The notes beneath the pieces were generated by a model. That model made no database searches and was not told the DNA's origin. It saw nothing but the letters and a program-made list of their open reading frames with translations. Source: Adhaeribacter swui (GTDB lineage: Bacteria > Bacteroidota > Bacteroidia > Cytophagales > Hymenobacteraceae). From it: DNA of 64,000 nucleotides. The translations under genes and the position numbers were made by a program. Below are positions 17,375-27,108 of this stretch, one piece after another; the stretch's first letter is position 1, and each line of letters starts with the position of its first letter. The stretch is taken from assembly GCF_014217805.1 (NCBI RefSeq), contig NZ_CP055156.1, positions 2,052,585 to 2,116,584 of the forward strand, given 5' to 3'.

Positions 17375-18823
17375 CTACAAAGCAAAAGCAGCATCTCCTC
17401 CCTTGTTTTTAGGGTAGGTCCCGAAGGGGGAGGGGTTCAAAAATTCCGTATACCACTTACCCGAAGCCTTTACTATCCGTTGCTGGGTTTCAAAATCGAC
17501 ATACACCAGGCCAAACCGGGGGTGGTAGCCTTCAGCCCATTCAAAATTATCCGTGAACGACCATACAAAATAACCGTCAACCTTTACGCCTTCTTGTTTG
17601 GCTTTGAGTACTTGCTTTAAATGTTCCTGAATGTAGTGTAACCGTTGCGTGTCGTTTACCTCGCCGTTAATCACTTGGTCGGGGAAAGCGGCGCCGTTTT
17701 CGGTAATGATTAATTTCTTGATCTGCGGGTACTGGTTGTACTTGTGCAGGATGTGGTAAATAGCGGGCGGGTACACTTCCCAGTTCATCACAGTAGAAGC
17801 TACCCCGCGCTTTTTAGGGGGCACCAAAGCTGCCTGCAGAAAAGGCGTGAAGAACGCGTACTTAACCATTTCGCGGGTATAATTCTGAATGCCGATAAAG
17901 TCAAATTCAAAAGGCAGCAAAGCCTCGTCGCCGGGGCGCATAAATTCCTGGATGCGGCGCAAATAAGGCACGTCGGCGATGGGATAACCTAAACCCAAGC
18001 CCGGTTCTATAAACAAACGGTTGAGAATAGCGTCTGCCCGGCGGGTAGCTCCGTGATCGCGGATGAGGGTGGGGCGGTACGGTTCCAGGTGGGAACAAGA
18101 ATACGTGGTGCCAATTTCGGCGTGCGGCAAAGCATTTTTTAAAATCCGGCCACCTTCGGCTTGGCAAAGCGCGGCGTGGTGAGTAGCCGCCAGAAAAGAT
18201 TTAATGCCGCGCCGACCAGGAGCGTGTACGCCTAAAAAATAACCAGCGCCTACAAAAACCATGGGTTCGTTCAGTACCATCCAGTATTTGATGCGGTCGC
18301 CGAATTGGCTGGCGCACAAATGAGCGTATTCCTGAAACCAGGAAACAATGTCGCGGTTAGTCCAGCCGCCACGGTATTCGAGTTCCTGCGGTAAATCCCA
18401 GTGGTAGAGGGTTACCCAGGGCTCAATGTTGCGTTCCAGGCAACCATCAATCAATCGGTTATAATAATCAATACCTTTTTGATTTACCTGACCGTGGCCT
18501 TTTGGCAAAATGCGCGACCAGGCCAGCGAAAACCTAAAGTTCGGGATATTCATCTGGTCCATGAGGCAAATATCTTCGCCGTAGCGATTGTAAAAGTCGC
18601 AGGAATGGTTGGCGTGGTGACCCGATTGAATTTTGCCTTTAATGCCCGAAAAAGTATCCCAGATAGAAGGCCCTTTGCCATCGGCGGTATGGGCGCCCTC
18701 AATCTGGTGCGCCGCCGTAGAAACACCCCATTGAAACGTTTCGCCGAAAGCTGCCCGGGTTAATGGTTGCTCGCTGGTTTGGGCCTTATCGGCAGTAGTA
18801 TTTTTTAAAAAAGTTTGCTGCAT
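17375..18823 (-). CDS. Glycoside hydrolase family 1 beta-glucosidase-like enzyme
   Basis: The 482-residue enzyme is a full GH1 barrel: FQWGVSTAAHQIEGA near residue 30, HWDLPQELE near 141, the acid/base E186 in VLNEPMV, the nucleophile E375 in IITENGAAF, and WSFTDNFEWAEGYHPRFGLVYVDF near 421. There is no signal peptide, so it should act in the cytoplasm on beta-glucosides or related disaccharides. The true domain ends near YTEFLN (462). The last 20 residues (NPSPFGTYPKNKGG...) are encoded by a C/G-rich intergenic repeat around 17398-17437, so the stop codon appears to have been replaced by repeat DNA. Confidence 0.95.
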   Translation of the reverse strand: MQQTFLKNTTADKAQTSEQPLTRAAFGETFQWGVSTAAHQIEGAHTADGKGPSIWDTFSGIKGKIQSGHHANHSCDFYNRYGEDICLMDQMNIPNFRFSLAWSRILPKGHGQVNQKGIDYYNRLIDGCLERNIEPWVTLYHWDLPQELEYRGGWTNRDIVSWFQEYAHLCASQFGDRIKYWMVLNEPMVFVGAGYFLGVHAPGRRGIKSFLAATHHAALCQAEGGRILKNALPHAEIGTTYSCSHLEPYRPTLIRDHGATRRADAILNRLFIEPGLGLGYPIADVPYLRRIQEFMRPGDEALLPFEFDFIGIQNYTREMVKYAFFTPFLQAALVPPKKRGVASTVMNWEVYPPAIYHILHKYNQYPQIKKLIITENGAAFPDQVINGEVNDTQRLHYIQEHLKQVLKAKQEGVKVDGYFVWSFTDNFEWAEGYHPRFGLVYVDFETQQRIVKASGKWYTEFLNPSPFGTYPKNKGGDAAFAL

Positions 18824-18914
18824 CTGGTTATTTACTCAAAACGCCGGAAGTAGGCTTCCAGCGTTTCCATTTTTTTAAATTTTTTAATTTTTGGTGTCAT
18901 CCTCACTAGCCTTC

Positions 18915-18989
18915 GCTGGTGCGGGCTTGCAGCTCGTACCATAATCTTCATTGGTATTTTAGTGATACGAGCTGCAAGCTCGCACCAGC
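18915..18989. repeat. Palindromic repeat family R2, copy 1
   Basis: GCTGGTGCGGGCTTGCAGCT at the left is mirrored by AGCTGCAAGCTCGCACCAGC at the right, with a variable AT-rich middle. Related copies lie at 30915-30991 and 34892-34975. It is in the 266-bp gap between the GH1 start and the glycosyltransferase stop. Confidence 0.85.
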
Positions 18990-19089
18990 AATTAGTTTTT
19001 AAATTTATATCGCCAGTCCGGAGACTGGCTTTTGTCTATCGATCCAAGTGACGCTGCGCTTAACTTTGGAACCATCCGTTTCTGAAATA

Positions 19090-20100
19090 CTAAACTACTG
19101 GCTGGTACTTATCCGCGGCGTGTTCCTGTAAAATCTGATCAATAATTTGTTCGGTTTCGTTCGGGTAATTTACCGGGATCACCGAGCCATTTTCGAGCCA
19201 CTCCTGAATAACCGGCAAGTGTTTGGTTTTAAGCGATGGAATAACCGGTACGCCCATTTTTTTTAAAGCCGCCGCGTTGCATTGTTGTTCATACTGACTT
19301 TTCATGGGAATGGCTAGCAGTTTCTTACCCAGGTATAAAGCTTCGGCGGGCGTTTCAAAACCAGCGCCGCACAATACGCCCGTGCTGGTAGCCATGCTTT
19401 TCACGAAAGCTTCGTTTTGAATCGGGTTTACCTGAATGTTTTTGTGCCGGAAAGGCGTTTTGTTATGCTTCGAGAACACCTGCCAATCCGTATTTTTAAA
19501 ATTTTTCAATTGGTCAATCAGCTTCCAGTCGTCGTAGGCGGGCAGGTAAACGGTAATATGCCCTAGGTTGTCCGGCGTAAGTTCGCGTACCTGCGACCGG
19601 ATAACCGGGGTAAAAATATTTTCGCCGAACCGGCCGAAATGGAAGCCGTAGTGGTGCGTGGCCGGCGCGTAATTTTTTAAAATAAACTTACCGAAAACAT
19701 CTTCTTTTTTGGGTTGCGGGGCTTGGGGCGCCAACACCGCGCTTTGGTGACTCAAGGCCACGCAAGGCTTCTTTCTAAAGTAACAAGCCCAGGCCGAGAC
19801 CGGCTCAAAATCGTTCAGTACTAAATCATACGACTCAATGGGCAACTGCCGCATTTGCTGGTAAAAGGCCCGGGAGTTTAGCTTGCCAAAGGTTTTTACA
19901 AAATCAACTCCGCCTTTTTTGCCGAAAATAAAGCTGAGGCCGCTAAACTGATGGTGTACCGGGTAAGGCAAAGATACATCGGCCTGGCAGCCGCTTACCA
20001 GAATATCAACTTCGCCGCGTTGTTGTAAAATGGGAATTATATCTAAAGCCCGGCTTAAATGACCATTGCCGGTACCCTGTACGGCGTATAATATTTTCAA
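19090..20100 (-). CDS. Glycosyltransferase family protein (GT-B-like, MurG-related)
   Basis: The 336-residue protein begins MKILYAVQGTGNGHLSRALDIIPIL, the glycine-rich N-terminal loop of GT-B enzymes related to MurG and monogalactosyldiacylglycerol synthase. The C-terminal nucleotide-sugar region contains GAGFETPAEALYLGKKLLAIPMKSQYEQQCNAAALKKMGV (about 250-290), like MJ1255-type proteins. There is no signal peptide. Its start overlaps the preceding LpxH-like gene by 4 bp, so both are translated together. That link suggests a lipid-sugar or envelope glycolipid step, but donor and acceptor cannot be read from the sequence. Confidence 0.8.
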   Translation of the reverse strand: MKILYAVQGTGNGHLSRALDIIPILQQRGEVDILVSGCQADVSLPYPVHHQFSGLSFIFGKKGGVDFVKTFGKLNSRAFYQQMRQLPIESYDLVLNDFEPVSAWACYFRKKPCVALSHQSAVLAPQAPQPKKEDVFGKFILKNYAPATHHYGFHFGRFGENIFTPVIRSQVRELTPDNLGHITVYLPAYDDWKLIDQLKNFKNTDWQVFSKHNKTPFRHKNIQVNPIQNEAFVKSMATSTGVLCGAGFETPAEALYLGKKLLAIPMKSQYEQQCNAAALKKMGVPVIPSLKTKHLPVIQEWLENGSVIPVNYPNETEQIIDQILQEHAADKYQPVV

Positions 20101-20951
20101 GCGCCTTTTAATTTAAATTCCTGCATTAAGTTTTGCATGAGTTCCGGGTAGTTTAATACTTCCGATGCCGTGTCGGGGAGTTCTTCCTGGTGCGCAAGAG
20201 TGGCATCGTCGTGGTAGCGGTACAAATGCCATTGGCCGCCGTAGTATTCCAGGGCGGTTAAGTTTTCAATCCAGTCGCCGGAGTTCAGGTAAGTAACCGA
20301 GCCGGCGGTAGTAGTTATAGATTTTATTTCCGGGTGGTGAATGTGGCCGCACACCACGTAATCGTAGCCATTGTCAATAGCAATATTAGCGGCCGTTTCT
20401 TCAAAATTGTTAATAAAAGCTACCGCACTCTTCACCCGGTTTTTAATGCTACGGGATAAGGATATTTTGTTGCCGTTGAGTTTCAGCGATAAAAAGTTAA
20501 CGAAGCGGTTAATCAGAATTAATAAATCGTAGCCCACGGCGCCCAGTTTGGCGAGCCAGCGGGAATGCTGCATAGTTACGTCGAACACGTCGCCGTGGAA
20601 AATCCAGGCTTGTTGCCCGTCGAGTTCGAGTAATAATTTGTTCTGGATAGTAAATGAACCCATTTTAAAGCCCACAAACTTGCGCAGCATTTCGTCGTGG
20701 TTGCCGGTAATGTACTGCACTTTCACGCCTTTGGCGATTAAACCCGTCAGGTACTTTACTACCTGCATGTGCGCCTTGGGCCAGTAACTTTTACTAAACT
20801 GCCAGATATCAATAATATCGCCGTTCAGGATAATCTTTTTAGGTTTAATGCTTTTCAGGTAACGCAAAAGTTCTTTGGCGTGGCAGCCGTAAGTGCCCAG
20901 GTGCACATCCGAAATAACCACCACGTCCACTTTTCTTTTTTTTACGCCCAT
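20097..20951 (-). CDS. LpxH-like metallophosphoesterase (UDP-2,3-diacylglucosamine hydrolase-like)
   Basis: The 284-residue protein has all calcineurin-type metal motifs: SDVHLG (D15, H17), NGDIIDIW (D45), TGNHDE (N84, H85), a later FHGDVFDV, and CGHIHHPE. The insertion with many basic and hydrophobic residues and the FKMGSFTIQNK region resemble LpxH-like UDP-diacylglucosamine diphosphatases. Proteins of this family annotated in Bacteroidota are often a second copy beside the true LpxH. Coupling to a glycosyltransferase supports action on a lipid-linked sugar at the inner membrane; the substrate is inferred. Confidence 0.8.
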   Translation of the reverse strand: MGVKKRKVDVVVISDVHLGTYGCHAKELLRYLKSIKPKKIILNGDIIDIWQFSKSYWPKAHMQVVKYLTGLIAKGVKVQYITGNHDEMLRKFVGFKMGSFTIQNKLLLELDGQQAWIFHGDVFDVTMQHSRWLAKLGAVGYDLLILINRFVNFLSLKLNGNKISLSRSIKNRVKSAVAFINNFEETAANIAIDNGYDYVVCGHIHHPEIKSITTTAGSVTYLNSGDWIENLTALEYYGGQWHLYRYHDDATLAHQEELPDTASEVLNYPELMQNLMQEFKLKGA

Positions 20952-22264
20952 AATAATCGGGTAAAAACCTTATGCGGTGGGAGTTTGGTCGGACTTTAAC
21001 GCCGAATAAAAAGAATGCAGCCGATACAAAACAAACTGATCTACTAATTGCCGGAATAAACGAGTGAATGCTTTCATAGTACTTCCGATTTTTAAATTTT
21101 AATCCTGAAACAGCGCCACCCGAAAACCAATGATTTAAACATATCAACCGGTACCTGGTAAGGCAACTATTTATCAATATCTAAAACTACGAAGCAGGTA
21201 TTAGCCTATTATTATCCCTAAGTTAAGTTTAGGTAAACAGCCGTAAAAACAGGAAATAAAATTAGTGTATTACTATTAACCCTCTTCCTATAAGATTAAG
21301 TGTAATTTTAGTATTTTGGTTTAAAATTTAACCACTTTCATTAATAAATGATTGAATTTTAAGAAATGCGGTCAAAATTTTAAGGTATAAAATTAATTTT
21401 ATTTGTTTTTTATGAAATTATGCCTTGAAATTAAAGGCATTATTCAGTTAATTGTCAAATATGATTAACTGAATATTTTTAAATTATTTTAAAAATCAGG
21501 ATAGAAACGGAAGGGTTTTCTGAAATATAATAAATGATGTTCTTTAAAATCTAAGTTTTGTAGCCGTTAGTTGGATGATTTGTAAATTTTTCAATGATAT
21601 TTTCACTTTAATTAATTATTTGTAACTATGCATAGTATCAAATCAATAATTAATAATAAAATATCTGATTGATTGAGAAGAAGTCTGGTAAAAGCTTAAC
21701 CGTCCGGCCAACGGTTATGTTTCCTACCTAATGGATGCAAATTCTTTTAATCTTTAAAAGGGAGATAATTTATGGCAAGACAAGTACTAATCCTGTTCTG
21801 GCCTGGTAGCCAGAAATAAAATTTAAAAAATAGTAGCTGCTTAAAACCCAAGTTGGTATTCGAAAGCAAATAGATTAAAATAAAATTTATCTGCTTCAAG
21901 AGCAATAACCGGGTTAAAATTTTAAAAATTTCAACATTTCTTTAGCTGCTATTTTCAAACAATAGAACCATTAACTAACAAGTTATCTGGTTCTTGCCAA
22001 AACCAGCAGTTTACTACTGTTTTGAATGATTCCGGGTCTGGAGTCTGTTCAATCCTATATTTTGCGCTTTACGTTTCCGGTTATTTTTCTATTCTCAGGC
22101 AGTATTTGTCCGGAGCCAGATAATTATTGCCTGTAGCAAAGTACTATAACCGGAGTTCTGATTTACGTTCTGACGTCTTTCGCAGGAAAGAGAGGCGCCT
22201 ATGGCGTGGCCGTTACATTACTTGTCTACACAAAAACAACACCTAATCATTAAAATTAAGATTT
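20952..22264. other. 1.3-kb AT-rich intergenic region upstream of susC
   Basis: I see no gene here; short frames lack protein character. The region has long AT tracts and a perfect inverted repeat ATTCAGTTAAT (21442-21452) / ATTAACTGAAT (21464-21474) with an 11-bp spacer, a possible operator. The susC promoter must be near the right end, but I found no clean TAnnTTTG element. Confidence 0.45.
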
Positions 22265-25200
22265 ATGAAGCGATTACTACTCTTATATGCTCTTGTTACC
22301 CTGGCATTGTCGCCGGTACTAGCGCAGCAACCGATTAAAGTCTCAGGAAAAATAGTAGATGCTGATTTACCCTTACCCGGAGTAACCGTGTTGGTAAAAG
22401 GTACTACCACCGGTACCGTTAGTAACGCAGAAGGAATGTATACTTTAGAATGCCCACCTACCAGCACCTTAGTGTTTTCCTTTATTGGGTACACTTCCCA
22501 GGAAATTGCCGTGGGTGGTAAAACCAGCATCAACGTAAGCCTGGCTACCGATGCTACCCAGTTAGGTGAAGTAGTAGTAACCGCTTTTGGTATTGAAAGA
22601 GAGAAAAAAGCTTTAGGCTATACCATACAAGAAGTGAGCGGTAGCAAACTGGCCGAAGTAAAAACATCTAACGTGGTAAATAATCTTTCGGGCCGAGTAG
22701 CTGGGGTGCAGGTAAATAGCAACGGCGGGCCAGGCAGCAGTTCAAATATCGTTATCCGGGGAATGGGTTCGGTAAGCCGAAATAACCAACCGCTAGTAGT
22801 AGTAGATGGCGTGCCTATTCAGCAAGCTAATACTTTAGGGGTTGACCCAGCAACCGGACAGCGAACCAGAAATGAAAGCCGCTTTGGGGGTGGTATTTCT
22901 GAAGTGAATCCGGAGAACATTGCCTCTATGTCTATCTTAAAAGGACCTAACGCAGCTGCGCTTTACGGTTCGCGGGCAGCTAATGGCGTTATATTAATTA
23001 CCACTAAAAACGGCGCGGGTACCAAAGGCATTGGGGTAGAAATTAGCTCCAGCGCTACTTTTGAACGGCCTTTAGTAAAGCCGAAATTTCAAAATACCTA
23101 TGGCGGAGGTAACGGTTACCGCACCTGGTTTAACAATGGTCGCAGCGGGGCAATTACTGACCCCCGGGAAATAGAGCAGTACCGGGCCGCTTATGGCCCT
23201 AATGCGCCGCTAAATGGCACCGAAGGTACTGACGAAAGCTGGGGGGCACCCATGGACGGCCGCTTGGTGCGTCAATGGTGGACCGGCGATGAGGTAGCCC
23301 CTTTAACGCCGCAACCCAATAACTGGGAAGAATACTGGGAAACCGGAAAAACGTTTTTTAATTCAGTTGCCCTGGTCGGAGGTAATGATAAAGGCAGCTT
23401 CCGCTTGTCAATAGGCCGTCTGGATCAAAAAGGAATTATGTTTAACAACGATTTTAAAAGAAACAATGTCAACCTGAATTCTTCTTATAATCTCACTTCT
23501 AAATTAAAGGTTACCACTAGTGCCGAATATATAAAATCAGGTTCTGATAACCGGTCTTTTCAGTCGAGCCAGGATTTTATCTGGGCGCACCGTTCGGTTT
23601 CCTGGGATCAGTTGAAGAACTGGCGCGATTACGTGGGTGTCCACAACCAGCTTCCGGGCGATAACCTGCCACCTAACTGGCAACATACCTTCTTTGTGAA
23701 TCCGTTTTACGAGCAGGAGTTTCTTACCTACGCGAATGATAAAGACAGGTTAAGAGGAAATATGTCTATATCGTATGACTTCAATGATAAATTTAGCTTA
23801 ATGGTAAGAAGCGGTACCGATTACTGGAGCGATACCCGCACCAATATTACCCGTTTCGAGCGCATTTCCGGGGGCAACTTCCGGGCTGGTCAGTTTAACG
23901 AAGAAGTGCTGCGCAGCCAGGAAACCAACCACGATGCGATGCTGACCTACAAGCAGGATTTCGGACCGGACTTCTCTTTTAATGGCCAGTTAGGCGGTAT
24001 TTACCGCAACAATTTCTACAAGCGTAACTTTACCCAAGTAGAGCAAATGGTAATCGATAAGCTCTATACACTCAACAACAACGCCAGCCCTAACACCAAT
24101 CAAAGCGAAACGCAGGAGTTTAATGTGCAAAGTCTTTTTGCCGCGGCGCAGTTTGGTTTCCGCAACTCGCTGTTCCTGGATGTAACCGGCCGTAACGATT
24201 GGTCTAGTACCTTACCCATTAACAAAAATTCTTTCTTTTACCCATCGGTATCGGTGAGTGCAGTAGTTACCGATTTATTAGGTATCAGCAGCAAAGCTTT
24301 GTCTTTTGCCAAAGTAAGAGCCAGCTGGGCCCAGGTAGGGAACGATGCTGATCCATACCAATTGTACCAGGTTTATGACGCTAAATCGCCCTGGAACGGC
24401 GCTATCCCGAGCTTCGGCGAAAGCACCGATATTAACAACGCTGGCCTGAAGCCCGAAATTACCACCGGCCAGGAAGTAGGCGCCGATATCCGGTTCTTAG
24501 GCGGTAAAATTGGCTTAGACGCTACGTATTACACCAAGAGCACCAAAGACCAGATTCTGGGGGTAGAAATATCCAAAGCTACCGGTTATAACCGCCGGTT
24601 CTTAAATGCCGGGGAAGTTACCAACAAAGGCGTGGAGTTAATGTTAACCGGTACCCCGGTACAATTAGGGAATGGTTTCCAGTGGGATATTTCGGTAAAC
24701 TATGCCCGCAACCGCAGCAAAGTAGTAGAGCTCGCTGAAGGTTTAACCACTTACACCCTGTATACCACCCGCGGACTTTCTACCGAAGCCCGGGTTGGTC
24801 AGCCTTACGGTACTTTCTACGGCACCGCGTTTTTACGCTCTCCCGATGGCCAAATTGTGTACGACAAAGAACGGGGTACGCCCTTAGTAGCACCGGGTCA
24901 GAAAGTACTAGGTAACATTCAACCCGACTGGATTGGTGGTCTTTCTAACTCGTTTTCTTACAAAGGTATTTCTTTAAGCGCTTTGATTGACGTAAAAAAA
25001 GGCGGCGATATTTTTGACGAAGGCACCGGTACTGCCCGCTGGACCGGCCAATACGCCGAAACCGCGGTAGGTCGTGAAGAAGGCGTAATAGGTAAAGGCG
25101 TGAAAAACGTTGGTACTGCTGATGCGCCGGTTTACGTGCCCAACGATGTAATCGCCGATGCCAAGTTATTCTATAGCTACAACAACCCGCGTACTTACCA

Positions 25201-25462
25201 CGAATCCGCGATTTTTGATGCCAGCTACGTGAAGTTACGCGAAGTAAGCTTAGGTTACCAACTGCCCACTTTCCTGACCAAAGCCATTCGTGCGCAATCT
25301 GCCCGTATCTCGTTTGTGGGTCGCAACATGGCTATCCTTTTCAAAAATACCCCGCACATCGATCCAGAAGTTGACTCTCAGGGTGGTAACGCGCAAGGCT
25401 TTACTTACGGCCAGTTACCTAACAGCCGCAGCTTCGGGATGAGCCTCGACGTGAAATTCTAA
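22265..25462 (+). CDS. SusC/RagA family TonB-dependent outer-membrane receptor
   Basis: The 1065-residue receptor has a signal peptide (residues 1-20, ending VLAQ), a carboxypeptidase-regulatory-like domain (about 25-100: VSGKIVDADLPLPGVTVLVKGTTTGTVSNAEGMYTL), a plug (about 105-230: GEVVVTAFGIEREKKALGYTIQEVSG, IVIRGMGSVSRNNQPLVVVDGVPI, NAAALYGSRAANGVILITTK), and a 22-strand barrel ending GMSLDVKF. This is the standard SusC layout and size. It imports oligomeric ligands with its SusD partner encoded 128 bp downstream. The genes that follow make amino acids or peptides a more likely ligand than glycans, which is inference. Confidence 0.95.
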   Translation: MKRLLLLYALVTLALSPVLAQQPIKVSGKIVDADLPLPGVTVLVKGTTTGTVSNAEGMYTLECPPTSTLVFSFIGYTSQEIAVGGKTSINVSLATDATQLGEVVVTAFGIEREKKALGYTIQEVSGSKLAEVKTSNVVNNLSGRVAGVQVNSNGGPGSSSNIVIRGMGSVSRNNQPLVVVDGVPIQQANTLGVDPATGQRTRNESRFGGGISEVNPENIASMSILKGPNAAALYGSRAANGVILITTKNGAGTKGIGVEISSSATFERPLVKPKFQNTYGGGNGYRTWFNNGRSGAITDPREIEQYRAAYGPNAPLNGTEGTDESWGAPMDGRLVRQWWTGDEVAPLTPQPNNWEEYWETGKTFFNSVALVGGNDKGSFRLSIGRLDQKGIMFNNDFKRNNVNLNSSYNLTSKLKVTTSAEYIKSGSDNRSFQSSQDFIWAHRSVSWDQLKNWRDYVGVHNQLPGDNLPPNWQHTFFVNPFYEQEFLTYANDKDRLRGNMSISYDFNDKFSLMVRSGTDYWSDTRTNITRFERISGGNFRAGQFNEEVLRSQETNHDAMLTYKQDFGPDFSFNGQLGGIYRNNFYKRNFTQVEQMVIDKLYTLNNNASPNTNQSETQEFNVQSLFAAAQFGFRNSLFLDVTGRNDWSSTLPINKNSFFYPSVSVSAVVTDLLGISSKALSFAKVRASWAQVGNDADPYQLYQVYDAKSPWNGAIPSFGESTDINNAGLKPEITTGQEVGADIRFLGGKIGLDATYYTKSTKDQILGVEISKATGYNRRFLNAGEVTNKGVELMLTGTPVQLGNGFQWDISVNYARNRSKVVELAEGLTTYTLYTTRGLSTEARVGQPYGTFYGTAFLRSPDGQIVYDKERGTPLVAPGQKVLGNIQPDWIGGLSNSFSYKGISLSALIDVKKGGDIFDEGTGTARWTGQYAETAVGREEGVIGKGVKNVGTADAPVYVPNDVIADAKLFYSYNNPRTYHESAIFDASYVKLREVSLGYQLPTFLTKAIRAQSARISFVGRNMAILFKNTPHIDPEVDSQGGNAQGFTYGQLPNSRSFGMSLDVKF

Positions 25463-25488
25463 TAGAGCTTTTATAAGGCCAGGAAAAG

Positions 25489-25521
25489 AAAAGTCCCCCT
25501 TGGGAGGGGGTAGGGGGAGGA
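25489..25521. repeat. C/G-rich mini-palindrome between susC and susD
   Basis: AGTCCCCCTTGGGAGGGGG folds into a hairpin and is followed by TAGGGGGAGGAT. It lies 26 nt after the susC stop and 70 nt before susD, and has no T-run. In this position it could stabilise the susC 3' end or attenuate read-through. Confidence 0.6.
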
Positions 25522-25590
25522 TAGAAACAGGGTACTTCCTGTTCTGTAAAAGTTAAGTCACTTATTTATTTCAAAAAAGATCTTATTGAT

Positions 25591-27060
25591 ATGAAAATAT
25601 ATTCCAAAATTAAAATAGCCACTTACGTGATAGCCGGAGCTTTTGTGGCGAGTGCCTGTACTAAAGACTTCGAATCCATGAACGTTAGTCCCAACAAACC
25701 CTCGGCGGTAAGTTCGGCGGTATTGCTGCCCAACGGCATTGAGTCGAGCGTGGACCGTTACTGGGGACACCGGGCCCGTTTTGAACGCATTAACCTGGAT
25801 GGCGGCATGTTGTGGGTGCAGTACCTGGCCCGTAATATTTACTCCGACGAAGGCGATAACTATAACATGAGCCCCGCTTATTACACCAATAACTGGAAGG
25901 GCTTTTACAACGACGCGCTGCAAAACTTTCAACGGATTATTATTCAGTCTGGCCCGGAAGGCACCGCACCTAATGCCAACTACGAAGGCGCTGCCTTGGT
26001 GATGCGTTCCTGGGTGTTTTCTTTACTAACCGATATTTACGGCGCTATTCCGTACACCGAAGCCCTGCAAGGTACCGCCGAAACACCCATTTACACGCCC
26101 AAATACGATTCGCAGGAAGCGGTATACGCCGGTTTACTGGAAGATTTAAAAATCGCCAACGAAAAGTTAACTATCGGTGGTCCGGCTATTTCGGGCGATA
26201 TTATGTTCGGGGGTAAAATTGACATGTGGAAAAAATTTGCCAATTCCCTGCGCTTAAAACTAGCCAACCGGCAAGCCGCTAAAAAACCAACCGAATCGCG
26301 GGCAATTATGGCCGAAATTTTAAGCGATCCGACTAAATACCCGATTTTTACTAGCAACACTGATTTTGCAGTACTTAAAAATGCTAACGGTTTACCCAGC
26401 AACAACGAATGGAACCAGGTAATGATTCAGGAAAGCCGCACAGACTGGAACCTGAGCAAAACCTTGGTAGATAAACTGCAAGCCCTGAACGATCCGCGCT
26501 TGGCGGTTTACGGCCAGCCGGTAAACAACCAATACATTGGCATCCCGAACGGTTTGCCCGATGCGATTGCGACCACGTACCTGGCTACCAGTGCTAAAAT
26601 TGGTACTTACTTTTTGCAAACAACTACCCCCAGCGTAATCATGAGTTACTCCGAGTTACTCTTTACCCTGGCCGAAGCTGCCGTTGATGGCGATATAGCC
26701 GGCGATGCCCAAATGTATTACGAACAAGCCATTGCGGCGTCGTTTGGTCAATACGGTTTAACCATGCCGGCTGATTACCTGACCACCGCCGGACCTGCTA
26801 CGAAAGAAAACATTCTGACTCAAAAGTGGATTGCCTTGTTTGGTCAGGGCATTGAGGCCTGGACCGAATACCGCCGCACCGGTTATCCGGTTCTGCCTAC
26901 CCCCGATACCCGGGCCATATTCCTGAACGATGGCGTATTACCTACCCGTTTGCAGTATCCATCTACCGAGTACTCGCTAAACAAATCGCAGTTAGATGCC
27001 GGCATTTCTTTAAACGGCGGTGCCGACGACAAAAAAACTAAAATGTGGTGGGCAGAATAG
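25591..27060 (+). CDS. SusD/RagB family surface lipoprotein
   Basis: The 489-residue protein has a lipoprotein signal (residues 1-23, ASACTK, with Cys23 as lipidation site). Its TPR-like helical core matches the SusD-like family, with NFQRIIIQSGPEG, GAALVMRSWVFSLLTDIYGAIPYTEALQG (about 118-160), the YDSQEAVYAGLLEDLKIANEKL segment, and SYSELLFTLAEAAVDGDIAGDAQMYYEQAI (about 350). It caps the SusC barrel at the cell surface and captures the ligand. The form with IPYTEALQG and TEYRRTGYPVL is the SusD_RagB variant often paired with amino-acid or peptide enzymes in my recollection. Confidence 0.95.
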   Translation: MKIYSKIKIATYVIAGAFVASACTKDFESMNVSPNKPSAVSSAVLLPNGIESSVDRYWGHRARFERINLDGGMLWVQYLARNIYSDEGDNYNMSPAYYTNNWKGFYNDALQNFQRIIIQSGPEGTAPNANYEGAALVMRSWVFSLLTDIYGAIPYTEALQGTAETPIYTPKYDSQEAVYAGLLEDLKIANEKLTIGGPAISGDIMFGGKIDMWKKFANSLRLKLANRQAAKKPTESRAIMAEILSDPTKYPIFTSNTDFAVLKNANGLPSNNEWNQVMIQESRTDWNLSKTLVDKLQALNDPRLAVYGQPVNNQYIGIPNGLPDAIATTYLATSAKIGTYFLQTTTPSVIMSYSELLFTLAEAAVDGDIAGDAQMYYEQAIAASFGQYGLTMPADYLTTAGPATKENILTQKWIALFGQGIEAWTEYRRTGYPVLPTPDTRAIFLNDGVLPTRLQYPSTEYSLNKSQLDAGISLNGGADDKKTKMWWAE

Positions 27061-27108
27061 TGCTCAGTGTGAAAAAATTTAAAAATCTAAATTCTAAGCG
27101 TATCAATC

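Noticed and set aside
17303-17620. Plus-strand 105-codon frame overlapping the GH1 gene
   Set aside because: It is antisense to a well-supported GH1 3' end and shows no family features or sensible start region.
20845-21177. 110-codon minus-strand frame upstream of the LpxH-like gene
   Set aside because: It overlaps the N-terminus of that gene in another frame and has low-complexity, basic composition.
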